Below, piece after piece: positions 11,121 to 21,676 of a DNA stretch of 64,000 nucleotides (positions are counted from its first letter, which is position 1; each line of letters starts with the position of its first letter). Origin of the DNA: Aquabacterium parvum (GTDB lineage: Bacteria; Pseudomonadota; Gammaproteobacteria; Burkholderiales; Burkholderiaceae_C); NCBI RefSeq assembly GCF_001447195.1, contig NZ_LFRI01000174.1:29428-93427 (forward strand), in the 5' to 3' direction. Below the pieces are notes generated by a model, which worked only from the letters and a program-made list of their open reading frames with translations, was not told where the DNA came from and did not search any database. The position numbers and the translations under genes are program-made.

Positions 11121-12356
11121 TCAGGCGGCCTGGCTGATGTCGATGTCCGGAACGACGCCGGTGGTGTGAAGCGGCGGGCTGTCGGATGTGGGCAGCGCCC
11201 GCAGGCCCAGCGCACGCAGCGCGTCATCGACCAGCGCAGGAGCCAGCAGCCAGCCGTGGCGGTACAGGCCGTTGATGCGCAGCAGGCCCTTTTCGTGGTG
11301 CACCTGCGGGCGGTGGTCGGGCAGGGCCGGGCGCAGGTTGGTGTCGAGTCTGAGGATGCGGGCTTCGGCCAGCGCAGGCAGGATGCTGTGCGCTGCCGCC
11401 ATGAGCTCGACCGCGCTGCGCAGCGACATCGGCGAGCGGTCTTCGCTCTCGATTTCGCTGGCACCCACCAGCACGCGCTCGCCGGGCCGGGGCACGATGT
11501 AGACGCGGTGACGCGGGTGCAGCAGGCGCACCGGGCGTTGCAGGCGCAGGCCGGGGGCGTGCAGCCACACCACTTCACCCCGCACGCCGCGCACGGGCAC
11601 GGCTGGGCGCGCACCGGTGCCGCGCAGGTCGCAGACCAGGTCGAAGCTCAGTGGCTGCGTTTGCTCCGGGTTGCCCAGCCAGAGCTGGCCAGGCGCCACG
11701 TCCTGCACGGGCTGGGCCCAGTGCCAGCGCACGCCCTGGGCGTCGTCGTGCAGGGCCTGCAGGGTGGCCACGGTGTCGATGTGGGCCTCGCCGGGCAGCC
11801 ACCAGGCGTGCAACGGCCCACCACTGCCATGCAGATCGGGTTCAAGCTGCTGCAGGCCTGGTGGCGTGAGTGGCTGCGGCCGGTGCGCCGAGGCGAAGGT
11901 TGCATCGACCTGCTCCAGCCGCTGCAGCACGCGCCGCGCAGCGCCCAGGTCGGGGCCGTGCGCCACCATCAGGCTGCCGCCTTGCGAGAAGTGGGGCGGG
12001 CGAGTCAGCCGTGTGCCCAGTTCGGCCACGATGGCCTGCCAGTGCGCGATGCTTTGCCAGCCCCGGTGGGCCACGTCGGGCTCGGCGGTGTCGAGCTCGG
12101 CCAGGGGGCTGAGCATGCCGGCTGCGGTGAAGCCGGCCGCGCCATGGCCGTCGTGGGCGGGCATGGCCTGCGGTGCCGGGTCGAACACGCTGACCTGGTG
12201 CCCCTGACGCGCCAGCGCCCAGGCCACCAGCCGGCCGAGCAGGCCCGCACCGGCGATGCCCACGCGCAGCGGCGCAGCGGCCTGCCTCGTCGAGCTTGAT
12301 GCGCGCTGGCGTGGGGCCGTGGGTGATCCGGGGGGCGCAGAAGGTGGCAGCGGCAT
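11121..12356 (-). CDS. thiO: Glycine oxidase ThiO (FAD-dependent)
   Basis: A 411-residue FAD-dependent amine oxidase of the DAO family. The dinucleotide-binding motif VGIAGAGLLGRLVAWALA lies near residue 32 after a Ser/Ala/Pro-rich tail of about 30 residues. The C-terminal ALPDHRP and NGLYRHGWLLAPAL segments match the family's second FAD-contacting region. It oxidises glycine to dehydroglycine with oxygen for thiazole formation, replacing the anaerobic tyrosine lyase ThiH. It starts 3 bp after the thiC stop and is followed after 9 bp by thiS. The direct product of an aerobic lifestyle fits the AlkB oxygenase elsewhere in the window. Confidence 0.9.
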   Translation of the reverse strand: MPLPPSAPPGSPTAPRQRASSSTRQAAAPLRVGIAGAGLLGRLVAWALARQGHQVSVFDPAPQAMPAHDGHGAAGFTAAGMLSPLAELDTAEPDVAHRGWQSIAHWQAIVAELGTRLTRPPHFSQGGSLMVAHGPDLGAARRVLQRLEQVDATFASAHRPQPLTPPGLQQLEPDLHGSGGPLHAWWLPGEAHIDTVATLQALHDDAQGVRWHWAQPVQDVAPGQLWLGNPEQTQPLSFDLVCDLRGTGARPAVPVRGVRGEVVWLHAPGLRLQRPVRLLHPRHRVYIVPRPGERVLVGASEIESEDRSPMSLRSAVELMAAAHSILPALAEARILRLDTNLRPALPDHRPQVHHEKGLLRINGLYRHGWLLAPALVDDALRALGLRALPTSDSPPLHTTGVVPDIDISQAA

Positions 12357-12359
12357 GGC

Positions 12360-14630
<2,271 letters not shown>

Positions 14631-14755
14631 TGCGAAGTGTAGTCGCAAGCGCTGGGTGTTTGCAAAAGCAGGCGATGGGCGTGTTGCGAAATGCCGGGCA
14701 ACCGGCCATCTGGTGGGGCGCCCGGGGTCGCAGGCGGCGATCGGGCGTCGATCGC

Positions 14756-14977
14756 TCAGCGCCGTTGCGGCACCTCGGAGGTGGCCTGCAGGAAGTCTCC
14801 GCGCTGGATCGATTCCCAAGCTTGGGCGAGCTGCTCTGTGGCGCTCGGCTCGGCCTGCAGGCTTGCTGGTGCCTCGCTCATGCCGCGCGTGGCCGACGGG
14901 TCGGTCTCACCGGAGGGCGAAGGGCCGAACCAGGACAGCAGCAAAGCGAGCGGGATGATGGCGAGGGTGGGACGCAT
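14756..14977 (-). CDS. Small hypothetical protein with N-terminal signal or membrane segment
   Basis: A possible 73-residue protein that begins MRPTLAIIPLALLLSWFG, a hydrophobic segment that could be an uncleaved signal or signal peptide, followed by a Ser/Pro/Glu-rich part and a short helix QLAQAWESIQRGDFLQATSE. It lies between the feo operon and the thi riboswitch on the same strand, about 100 bp after the Cys-rich gene. I do not recognise the family and the ribosome site is weak, so it may be spurious. Confidence 0.35.
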   Translation of the reverse strand: MRPTLAIIPLALLLSWFGPSPSGETDPSATRGMSEAPASLQAEPSATEQLAQAWESIQRGDFLQATSEVPQRR

Positions 14978-15081
14978 GATGGTGGCAGGCGCGCCGAAGT
15001 CGACGCGTGCAACCCAGTGTAGGACGGTGATGTCCGCTGGCACCCCCTGGCACGCGGGGGTGGCCCCGCATGCGCGGGTGT

Positions 15082-15360
15082 TCAATGGCCTGGGGTTCGC
15101 CCGAGGGTGTCGCGCGATGTGTAGCGGTGAACCCTGACCGGGGTCGCAGAGCTGCCGCAACCGCCGCAACCCCCGCCGCCGCCACAGGCCCCTGGCGCCT
15201 TGACGGCACAAGCCATGGTGTCGTCACCGCCTGGCACCGACGCCTGCGTGCTGCGGCGCTTGGGCCACCAACGCTTGCCCAGGTGCAACACGGCCAGCAG
15301 CCCCAGCCCGCAAGCCACCCAGCTTTGCCAGTCCAAGGCGATGTGGGTCGTGGCGCTCAT
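15082..15360 (-). CDS. FeoB-associated Cys/Gly-rich membrane protein
   Basis: A 92-residue protein with one membrane helix near the N-terminus (about residues 9-27, DWQSWVACGLGLLAVLHLG), a basic patch KRWWPKRR, then a Cys/Gly cluster CGGGGGCGGCG near residues 58-70 and a hydrophilic tail. Small Cys-containing membrane proteins commonly follow feoB in proteobacteria (FeoC-like or FeoB-associated Cys-rich families). The start at 15360 lies 5 bp after feoB on the transcribed strand, so it is translated with it. The Cys cluster could bind iron or a cluster and act on FeoB; this is inference. Confidence 0.75.
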   Translation of the reverse strand: MSATTHIALDWQSWVACGLGLLAVLHLGKRWWPKRRSTQASVPGGDDTMACAVKAPGACGGGGGCGGCGSSATPVRVHRYTSRDTLGRTPGH

Positions 15361-15365
15361 GTTCT

Positions 15366-17258
15366 TCAGCCTGCGAACGACAGGGCCAGGCGATACACCA
15401 CGAAGGACGCGGCGTAGGCCAGGGCGAACAGGTAGCCCGCCATGATCAGCGGCCAGCGCCAGCCGTTGGTTTCGCGGCGCACCACGAACAGCGTCGACAG
15501 GCACTGCGGCGCAAACACGAACCAGGTCATCAGCGACAGCGCCGTCGGCAAACTCCAGGACTGGGCGATGAGGTGGCCCAGGGCCATGTCCAGTGCATCA
15601 CCGGTTTCCGACATGGCGTAGACGGTGCCCAGCGCCGCCACCGCCACCTCGCGCGCGGCCATGCCCGGCACCAGTGCGATGCAGATCTGCCAGTTGAAGC
15701 CGATGGGCGCGAAGATCACTTCCAGGGCGCGCCCGATCATCCCGGCGAAGCTGTGTTCGATCGCGGCCCCCGTGGCGCCTGCAGGCGGGGCCGGGAAGTT
15801 CGAGAGGAACCACAGCACGATGGTCATCGACAGGATGACCGTGCCCACGCGAACCACGAAGATGCGCCCGCGCTCCCACAGCCCCACGAGCAGGTTGCGC
15901 AGGTGCGGCAGGTGGTAGTCGGGCAACTCCATGAGCAGCGTCTGGGCCTGTCCCTGGCGCATCACCACCTTGAGCACCAGCGCCACGACCATGGCCGAGA
16001 CGATGCCCGCCAGGTACAGCGCGAACAGCACCAGGCCCTGCAGGTTGAACCAGCCCAGCACCTCGCGCTCGGGCACGAAGGCCGAGATCAGCAGCGCGTA
16101 CACCGGCAGGCGGGCCGAGCAGGTCATGAGCGGCGCGATGAGGATGGTGGCCAGGCGGTCGCGCGGGTTGGCGATGGTGCGCGTGGCCATGATGCCGGGG
16201 ATGGCACAGGCAAAACTCGACAGCAGCGGGATGAAGGCGCGGCCCGACAGGCCCACGCCGGCCATCAGCCGGTCGAGCAGCAGCGCGGCGCGAGGCAGGT
16301 AGCCCGAGTCTTCGAGCGCCAGGATGAAGGCAAAGAGGATGAGGATCTGTGGCAGGAAGATGATCACGCCGCCCGCACCACCGATCACGCCCTCGACCAG
16401 CAGGCTGCGCAACATGCCTTCGGGCATCGTGGCGGAAACGGTTTCGCCGAGCCAGCCGATGCCCGCGTCGATCGCATCCATCGGGGCGGCGGCCCAGCTG
16501 AAGACGGCCTGGAACATCAGGAACATGATGCCGGCCAGGATGAGCGGGCCCGCCACCGGGTGCAGGGCCCAGCGGTCCACCAGCGCGGTCATGCGCGAGC
16601 CTTCATCAGGCATGGACACGCTGCGCGCCAGGATCTCGCCGACGCGGCGGTGGGTCTCTTCCACCGAGGTCTGTTCCAGGCGGGCCAGCGCCTGCTCGCC
16701 TCGGGGGCCGTTGCCAGGTACCCAGTTCACCTGATCGAGGTGGGCCAGCAAGGCGGCCTCGCCACCGGGCTTGACGGCCACCGACTCCACCACCGGGATG
16801 CCGAGTTCGGCCTGCAGCTTGGCCGTGTCGATCACGATGCCGCGCTGGCGGGCCTGGTCCATCATGTTCAGGGCCAGCACCATGGGCAGGCCCAGTTTCT
16901 GCATCTCCAGCACCATGCGCAGGTTCAGGCGCAGGTTGGTGGCGTCGACCACGCAGACCAGACCGGCCGGCAGGCTTTCGCCAGCGCGGTGGCCGGTGAT
17001 GACGTCCCGGGTCACGGCTTCGTCTGGCGTGGCGGCCAGCAGGCTGTAGGCGCCGGGCAGGTCGAGCACGCGCCAATGGCGTCCGGCCGGCGAGGTGAAC
17101 TGGCCTTCCTTGCGCTCGACCGTCACGCCCGCGTAGTTGCCGACCTTCTGGCGCGCGCCGGTCAGGCGGTTGAACAAGGCGGTCTTGCCGCAGTTGGGGT
17201 TGCCCACCAGGGCGATCAGCAGGGGGCTGGCCGCGACGGCGGCCTCAGGCGACTTCAT
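15366..17258 (-). CDS. feoB: Ferrous iron transport protein B
   Basis: A 630-residue inner-membrane Fe(II) importer. The N-terminal G domain has G1 GNPNCGKTALFNRLTG, G2 around GNYAGVTVERKEG, G3 DLPGAYSL and G4 ALNMMD, then a helical GDI-like linker (about 170-225). The membrane part holds two Gate repeats with the signatures LSSFACAIPGIMATRTI and VPGMAAREVAVAALG. It is shorter than E. coli FeoB (773), mainly through a short linker and C-terminus. It follows feoA by 40 bp and is followed by the Cys-rich gene. Regulation by Fur is suggested by the box upstream of feoA. Confidence 0.95.
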   Translation of the reverse strand: MKSPEAAVAASPLLIALVGNPNCGKTALFNRLTGARQKVGNYAGVTVERKEGQFTSPAGRHWRVLDLPGAYSLLAATPDEAVTRDVITGHRAGESLPAGLVCVVDATNLRLNLRMVLEMQKLGLPMVLALNMMDQARQRGIVIDTAKLQAELGIPVVESVAVKPGGEAALLAHLDQVNWVPGNGPRGEQALARLEQTSVEETHRRVGEILARSVSMPDEGSRMTALVDRWALHPVAGPLILAGIMFLMFQAVFSWAAAPMDAIDAGIGWLGETVSATMPEGMLRSLLVEGVIGGAGGVIIFLPQILILFAFILALEDSGYLPRAALLLDRLMAGVGLSGRAFIPLLSSFACAIPGIMATRTIANPRDRLATILIAPLMTCSARLPVYALLISAFVPEREVLGWFNLQGLVLFALYLAGIVSAMVVALVLKVVMRQGQAQTLLMELPDYHLPHLRNLLVGLWERGRIFVVRVGTVILSMTIVLWFLSNFPAPPAGATGAAIEHSFAGMIGRALEVIFAPIGFNWQICIALVPGMAAREVAVAALGTVYAMSETGDALDMALGHLIAQSWSLPTALSLMTWFVFAPQCLSTLFVVRRETNGWRWPLIMAGYLFALAYAASFVVYRLALSFAG

Positions 17259-17298
17259 GGGGCAGCGATGTCCGGGGTGGGGGCGTGAGGCTCGGTGT

Positions 17299-17598
17299 TC
17301 AGCGAGGGCCGGGGGCGGTGTGCGCCTCGACCTCGATCAAGGACGACTCCAGTTTGCGCATGGCAAAGGTGCTGGTGCCCACGCGAACGGCCAGGGGGCC
17401 GCGGCCGAAGAAGACCCTGCGCAAGACCTGCACGCGCTCGCCCGGCACGAAACCGAGCTCCAGCAGGCGCCGGCGCAAGCGACCGTCGTCACCGGGCGGC
17501 ACGTGGACGTGGCGGATGGTCGCGGTCTGCCGTGCGGGCAGCTGGTCCAGGGTGAGCCGGTGAACCCGGGTGGGTGGTTGGTGCAGGTCGACGCGCAT
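17299..17598 (-). CDS. feoA: Ferrous iron transport protein A (SH3-like)
   Basis: A 99-residue cytoplasmic SH3-fold protein. The FeoA signature LRRRLLELGFVPGERVQVLRR-like core is seen as RRRLLELGFVPGERVQVL, followed by GPLAVRVGTSTFAMRK, the conserved strand-turn that precedes the last strand. FeoA is thought to assist FeoB. The N-terminal 20 residues are an extra tail. It is the promoter-proximal gene of the feo operon and has a Fur-like palindrome 15 bp upstream of its start. Confidence 0.9.
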   Translation of the reverse strand: MRVDLHQPPTRVHRLTLDQLPARQTATIRHVHVPPGDDGRLRRRLLELGFVPGERVQVLRRVFFGRGPLAVRVGTSTFAMRKLESSLIEVEAHTAPGPR

Positions 17599-17612
17599 GC
17601 CGCATTGTCCTA

Positions 17613-17636
17613 CAAATGAGAATCAGTCGCAATTTG
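17613..17636 (-). promoter_or_regulatory. Putative Fur box upstream of feoA
   Basis: A 24-bp imperfect palindrome with outer arms CAAAT and ATTTG and an inner GAGAATC-N4-GCAATT core. On the feoA strand it reads ATTGCGACTGATTCTCATTT, close to the beta/gammaproteobacterial Fur consensus built from GATAAT and ATTCTCATT units. It lies only 15-38 bp before the feoA ATG, so bound Fur-Fe(II) would cover the start of transcription or the leader. Confidence 0.7.
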
Positions 17637-17760
17637 TGGAGGAGCAAGGTGGGAGATGGGCCTCCCCTGTCTTGGGGCAACCTCGGGTGATCCCGGCTTG
17701 CGTCGGCCTCCCCCTTTTGGGGCGAAATTCCTCATTCTGAACTTGCACACCCTTTTGCAG

Positions 17761-17784
17761 GTCCTTGATTCATAAGGACTTTTT
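17761..17784 (+). terminator. Terminator-like hairpin with T5 upstream of mraZ
   Basis: GTCCTT and AAGGAC form a 6-bp stem around a 7-base loop, followed by TTTTTC on the plus strand. No plus-strand gene ends nearby (feoA runs the other way), so it would either protect mraZ from antisense read-through or have no role. The stem is short. Confidence 0.35.
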
Positions 17785-17851
17785 CTGCTGAATTTTCTCG
17801 TCTTGATGCCTCTAAGTCATTGATTTCATTGAACTTTTTTTTGGTTTTGCC

Positions 17852-17880
17852 TTGTTGGGGAGGCGTCGATCAGTTAAAGT
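17852..17880 (+). promoter_or_regulatory. Candidate promoter of the mra/fts cluster
   Basis: TTGTTG (17852-17857), a 17-bp spacer and TAAAGT (17875-17880) make a plausible sigma-70 promoter, matching 3 and 4 of 6 consensus bases. Transcription would begin near 17887, inside the row of MraZ boxes. The AT-rich stretch just upstream (17790-17850) supports a promoter here. Prediction by eye only. Confidence 0.35.
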
Positions 17881-17914
17881 GGGATTTAGTGCAAATTCGT
17901 GGGGTTTTGTGTGA
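17880..17914 (+). promoter_or_regulatory. MraZ operator: four boxes with exact 10-bp period
   Basis: Boxes TGGGA (17880), TGCAA (17890), TGGGG (17900) and TGTGA (17910) start exactly 10 bp apart, each separated by 5 bp. MraZ of E. coli is known to bind direct TGGGN repeats spaced by 5 bp upstream of its own gene. Boxes 1 and 3 are perfect, 2 and 4 degenerate. The last box touches the presumed GTG start at 17911. Confidence 0.6.
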
Positions 17915-18348
17915 GTCTGATCTTTCAAGGTGCATCAGCGCTGTCGCTGGACGCCAAGGGCCGCTTGGCGGTCCCGGCGCGCCATCGCGACGCGTTGCAG
18001 GCGCTTTGCGGTGGTCAGCTCACCCTCACCAAGCACCCCGAAGGCTGCCTGATGGTCTTCCCGCGTCCGGCGTGGGAGACCTTCCGCGACAAGGTCGCCG
18101 CCTTGCCGATGTCCGCCGCCGGCTGGAAGCGCATCTTCCTGGGCAACGCCATGGACGTGGAGGTCGACTCGGCCGCGCGCGTGCTGGTCTCGCCCGAGCT
18201 GCGCGCCGCCGCCGGCCTCACCAAGGACGTGATGCTGCTCGGCATGGGCAGCCATTTCGAGCTCTGGGACGCCCAGCGCTACGCCGCCCACGAAGCCGAG
18301 GTCATGGCCCAGCCCATGCCCGATGTGCTGCAGGACTTCACCTTCTGA
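17911..18348 (+). CDS. mraZ: Transcriptional regulator MraZ
   Basis: A 145-residue protein with two AbrB/SpoVT-like repeats: [23 protein letters not shown] (shown as [19 protein letters not shown]) and [19 protein letters not shown]. MraZ binds its own operator and represses the dcw cluster. The start is taken as the GTG at 17911, giving MSLIFQGAS; a GTG four codons upstream is possible, and IFQ-near starts are usual for the family. It is the first gene of the division and cell-wall cluster and precedes rsmH by 3 bp. Confidence 0.92.
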   Translation: MSLIFQGASALSLDAKGRLAVPARHRDALQALCGGQLTLTKHPEGCLMVFPRPAWETFRDKVAALPMSAAGWKRIFLGNAMDVEVDSAARVLVSPELRAAAGLTKDVMLLGMGSHFELWDAQRYAAHEAEVMAQPMPDVLQDFTF

Positions 18349-18351
18349 GTC

Positions 18352-19419
18352 ATGCAGCAACCCACCACACCTTGGCAGCATCGGACCGTTCTGCTGCACG
18401 AGGCGGTCGATGCCTTGTGGGACGAAGCCGCCGGCCCCCTGCCGCAAGGCCGCTACGTTGACGCCACCTTTGGCCGCGGTGGTCATTCGCGCCTGATCCT
18501 CTCCAGGCTGGGCCCCGAAGCGGCCTTGCTGGCCATCGACCGCGACCCCGAAGCCATTGCCCACGCCACCGAAGGAGAGGCCGCGATCCGCGACGAGCGG
18601 TTTAGCATCGCCCATGCGCCGTTCTCTGAGTGGGCCGATGCCGCGCAAGAGCGGGGGTGGGAGGCCGTCGATGGCCTGCTGATGGACATCGGCGTGTCCT
18701 CGCCGCAGATCGACAACCCCCAGCGCGGCTTCAGCTTTCGCTTCGATGCGCCGCTGGACATGCGCATGGACACGACGTCCGGCGAGAGCGCGGCCGACTT
18801 CCTGGCGCGCGCCACGATCGACGAGTTGGCCGACGTCATCCGCACCTACGGCGAAGAGCGTTTTGCCGGCCCGATCGCGCGCGCCCTGATCGCTCGCCGT
18901 GACGAAGGGCGGCCGGTTCGCACCACGGGTGAGCTGTCTGCCGTGGTGGCCAGCGCCGTGCGCACCCGCGAGCCTGGTCAGGACCCGGCCACTCGCACCT
19001 TCCAGGCCTTGCGCATCCACGTCAACCGCGAACTCGGTGAGCTGGAGGACGCGCTGGACGCGGCCCTGCGCATGCTGGCGCCCGGTGGCCGCCTGGCCGT
19101 CATCAGCTTTCATTCGCTCGAAGACCGCATCGTCAAGACCTTCATCGCGCGCCACAGCAAGGAAGAGGTCGATCGCCGCGTGCCCTTCGCGCAGCCACGG
19201 CCCCTGCTGCTCAAGTCCATTGGCCGCATCAAGCCATCCGACGAAGAGGTCTCGGGCAACCCGCGTTCGCGCTCTGCCGTGCTGCGCGTGGCCGAGCGCA
19301 CCGACACGCCATGGTCGCCCGAGCTGGTGGCCGCTGCTTCGCCGAAGGATGCGGGCAAGGCGCCTCGCAAGGCTGCGACCAAGCCCGCGCGCGCTGCGGG
19401 CAAGGGAGGTCGCAAATGA
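18352..19419 (+). CDS. rsmH: 16S rRNA (cytosine-1402-N4) methyltransferase
   Basis: A 355-residue SAM-dependent methyltransferase (MraW). Motif I is [16 protein letters not shown], followed by [10 protein letters not shown], the catalytic region [20 protein letters not shown] and [25 protein letters not shown] is near the end. The C-terminal 35 residues are a Lys/Ala-rich basic tail that would help rRNA binding and is longer than in E. coli (313). The stop overlaps the ftsL start as ATGA. Standard second gene of the dcw cluster. Confidence 0.96.
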   Translation: MQQPTTPWQHRTVLLHEAVDALWDEAAGPLPQGRYVDATFGRGGHSRLILSRLGPEAALLAIDRDPEAIAHATEGEAAIRDERFSIAHAPFSEWADAAQERGWEAVDGLLMDIGVSSPQIDNPQRGFSFRFDAPLDMRMDTTSGESAADFLARATIDELADVIRTYGEERFAGPIARALIARRDEGRPVRTTGELSAVVASAVRTREPGQDPATRTFQALRIHVNRELGELEDALDAALRMLAPGGRLAVISFHSLEDRIVKTFIARHSKEEVDRRVPFAQPRPLLLKSIGRIKPSDEEVSGNPRSRSAVLRVAERTDTPWSPELVAAASPKDAGKAPRKAATKPARAAGKGGRK

Positions 19420-19742
19420 TGTTGCGCCTGAACATCCTGCTGGTTGCGGTGCTGCTGGGCAGCTGCGTCTGGCTGATCCGCAGCAGCCACGAGTCGCGCC
19501 GGCTGGTCTATGAGCTGGAGAAGTCGCAGTCGGCTGCGCGCGAGCTGCAGATCGAATTCGAGCGCCTGGAGCTGGACAAGCGCGCCCAGGCCACACCACT
19601 GCGCGTTGAAAAACTGGCGCGCGAGAAGCTGCGCATGTTCGGCAACAACCCGGGCGTGACGCACTACGTGGCGGCATCGGCCGGTGTGGCTTCGGCCGCC
19701 GGCGCGGCATCCGCCGAAGGTGCCTCGGGAGGTCGGCCATGA
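19416..19742 (+). CDS. ftsL: Cell division protein FtsL
   Basis: A 108-residue bitopic protein: short cytoplasmic start MMLRLN, one membrane helix (about 5-24, [15 protein letters not shown]), then a periplasmic coiled coil (about 30-75, heptad-like [20 protein letters not shown]). It forms the FtsQLB complex that activates FtsWI. An Ala/Gly/Ser-rich tail ends the protein. The start overlaps the rsmH stop and is preceded by GGAGGT. The 3' end overlaps ftsI by 4 bp. Family sequence conservation is low, so position in the cluster supports the call. Confidence 0.9.
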   Translation: MMLRLNILLVAVLLGSCVWLIRSSHESRRLVYELEKSQSAARELQIEFERLELDKRAQATPLRVEKLAREKLRMFGNNPGVTHYVAASAGVASAAGAASAEGASGGRP

Positions 19743-21676
19743 GCCGCTTCGGCGACCTCTGGCGCCGCCTGCGCGGCCAGCCGCGTCGGCAGGGCAAGGC
19801 TGCTGCCATGCCCGCGGTGCGTTACGCCACCAGCCCGCTGCTGGCTTCGCGCACGCCGCCGTGGCGCGTCAAGTTCATGATCGGCGCCATCGGCCTGGGT
19901 TTTGCCGTGTTGATCGGCCGCGCCGCCTGGATCCAGATCATCCACAACGACTTCTACCAGCAGCAAGGCGCGAGCCGCTACGAGCGCCGCATCGAGCTCG
20001 AAGCCAACCGTGGCCGCATCCTTGACCGCCATGGCGAGCTGCTGGCATCGAGCGTGCCGGCGCCTTCGTTGTGGGCCATCCCCAAGGACCTCAACGCCTC
20101 GCCTGATCAGCTGCGCCAGCTCGCCAAGTTGCTGGAGATGAAGCCGGCCGAGCTCAAAAAGCGCCTGGGCACCAGCCCCAACTTCGTGTGGCTGCGCCGC
20201 AAGGTGACGGACGATGTTTCGCAGAAGGTGGCCGACCTCAAGATCAAGGGCGTCTACGAGTTGCGCGAATGGCGTCGCCAGTACCCCGAGGGTGAATCGG
20301 CTGCGCACATCGTCGGCTTCACCAACATCGAAGACGAAGGCCAGGAAGGCATCGAGCTGGCTTACCAGAAGCAGCTGTCTGGCCACGACGGCGCGCGCCA
20401 TGTCATCAAGGACCGCCTGGGCCGTGTGGTCGAGTCGGTGGGTGACACCATCCCGGCGGTTGACGGTCAGTCCATTCGCCTGTCCATCGATGCCAAGGTG
20501 CAGTTCTACGCCTACCAGCGCATCCGCGACGCCGTGGCCCAGCACAAGGCCAAGGCCGGCAGCGTGGTGGTGCTCGACGCCATGACCGGTGAGGTGCTGG
20601 CGCTGGCCAACGTGCCCAGTTACACGCCCGAGGACCGGCGCAACCTGACCGGCGCACAGTTGCGCAACCGCGCGCTCACCGACACCTTCGAGCCCGGCTC
20701 GACGATGAAGCCGATCATCGCGGCGCTGGCCATCGAGACACGCCGGGTCAAGCCTGACACGCTCATCGCGACGGCGCCGGGTCGGCTCACCATCGACGGC
20801 TCGACGATTTCCGACTCTCACCCGCATGGCGACCTGACGGTCGCCGAGGTCATTCAGAAGTCGTCCAACGTGGGCACGGCCAAGATGGCCCTGCAGATGC
20901 AGCCGCGCGAGATGTGGGAGATCTACTCCGCCGTGGGCCTCGGTCAAAAGCCGCAGATCGGCTTCCCCGGCGTGGTCACGGGTCGCCTGCGCCCTTACAA
21001 GAGCTGGCGCCGCATCGAGCAGGTCACGATGAGCTATGGCTACGGGCTGTCAGCGAGCCTGTTCCAGCTGGCGCAGGCCTACACCATCTTCGCCACCGAC
21101 GGCGAGCTGATCCCGATGTCGCTGCTCAAGCGCGATGGCGGTGTCGAACCGCGCAATGGTGCGCCGCGTGGCGACGACGAGCGTCCTGTGCTGGCCTTCA
21201 AGACCGGCTTCAGGCCGGACGACAAGGCCGAAAGTCGTCGCCAGTCCGGGCACGTGGCGAGCGACGACATCGTGCCGCTGCGTGGCACCCGTGTGATCTC
21301 GCCCGAGACCGCCCGCGAAGTGCGCCAGATGCTGATGATGGCCACGCAACCTGGCGGCACCGCGCTCAAGGCCCGCACCGTGGGCTACAGCGTGGGCGGC
21401 AAGACCGGCACCGCGCGCAAGCAGGAAGGCCGTGGCTACGCGGGCAACAAGTACCGCGCCTGGTTCGTGGGCATCGCCCCCATCAGCCAGCCACGCATCG
21501 TCGTGGCGGTGATGGTGGACGAGCCCGGCACCGGTGTGTACTACGGTGGCGAGGTGGCCGCGCCCGTGTTCAGCCAGGTCGTGCAGCAGACCCTGCATCG
21601 CCTGGGCGTGCTGCCTGACATCGAAGTGCAGTCGCAGATCCAGACCAGCATCCCGTCCGAGGTGGAGAGCTTCTGA
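19739..21676 (+). CDS. ftsI: Septal peptidoglycan transpeptidase FtsI (PBP3)
   Basis: A 645-residue class B penicillin-binding protein. A membrane helix lies near residues 42-62 after a basic cytoplasmic tail; the pedestal domain spans about 75-240. Active-site motifs are FEPGSTMKP (Ser of SxxK), QKSSNVGTAK (SxN) and GGKTGTARK (KTG). It crosslinks septal peptidoglycan together with FtsW. About 30 extra residues (near 475-505, GVEPRNGAPRGDDERPVL) sit before the KTG region. Start and stop overlap ftsL and murEF by 4 and 1 bp. Confidence 0.96.
   Translation: MSRFGDLWRRLRGQPRRQGKAAAMPAVRYATSPLLASRTPPWRVKFMIGAIGLGFAVLIGRAAWIQIIHNDFYQQQGASRYERRIELEANRGRILDRHGELLASSVPAPSLWAIPKDLNASPDQLRQLAKLLEMKPAELKKRLGTSPNFVWLRRKVTDDVSQKVADLKIKGVYELREWRRQYPEGESAAHIVGFTNIEDEGQEGIELAYQKQLSGHDGARHVIKDRLGRVVESVGDTIPAVDGQSIRLSIDAKVQFYAYQRIRDAVAQHKAKAGSVVVLDAMTGEVLALANVPSYTPEDRRNLTGAQLRNRALTDTFEPGSTMKPIIAALAIETRRVKPDTLIATAPGRLTIDGSTISDSHPHGDLTVAEVIQKSSNVGTAKMALQMQPREMWEIYSAVGLGQKPQIGFPGVVTGRLRPYKSWRRIEQVTMSYGYGLSASLFQLAQAYTIFATDGELIPMSLLKRDGGVEPRNGAPRGDDERPVLAFKTGFRPDDKAESRRQSGHVASDDIVPLRGTRVISPETAREVRQMLMMATQPGGTALKARTVGYSVGGKTGTARKQEGRGYAGNKYRAWFVGIAPISQPRIVVAVMVDEPGTGVYYGGEVAAPVFSQVVQQTLHRLGVLPDIEVQSQIQTSIPSEVESF

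Noticed and set aside
15573..17288. Long His/Gln-rich frame opposite feoB
   Set aside because: Shadow of feoB, whose G domain and Gate motifs are complete.
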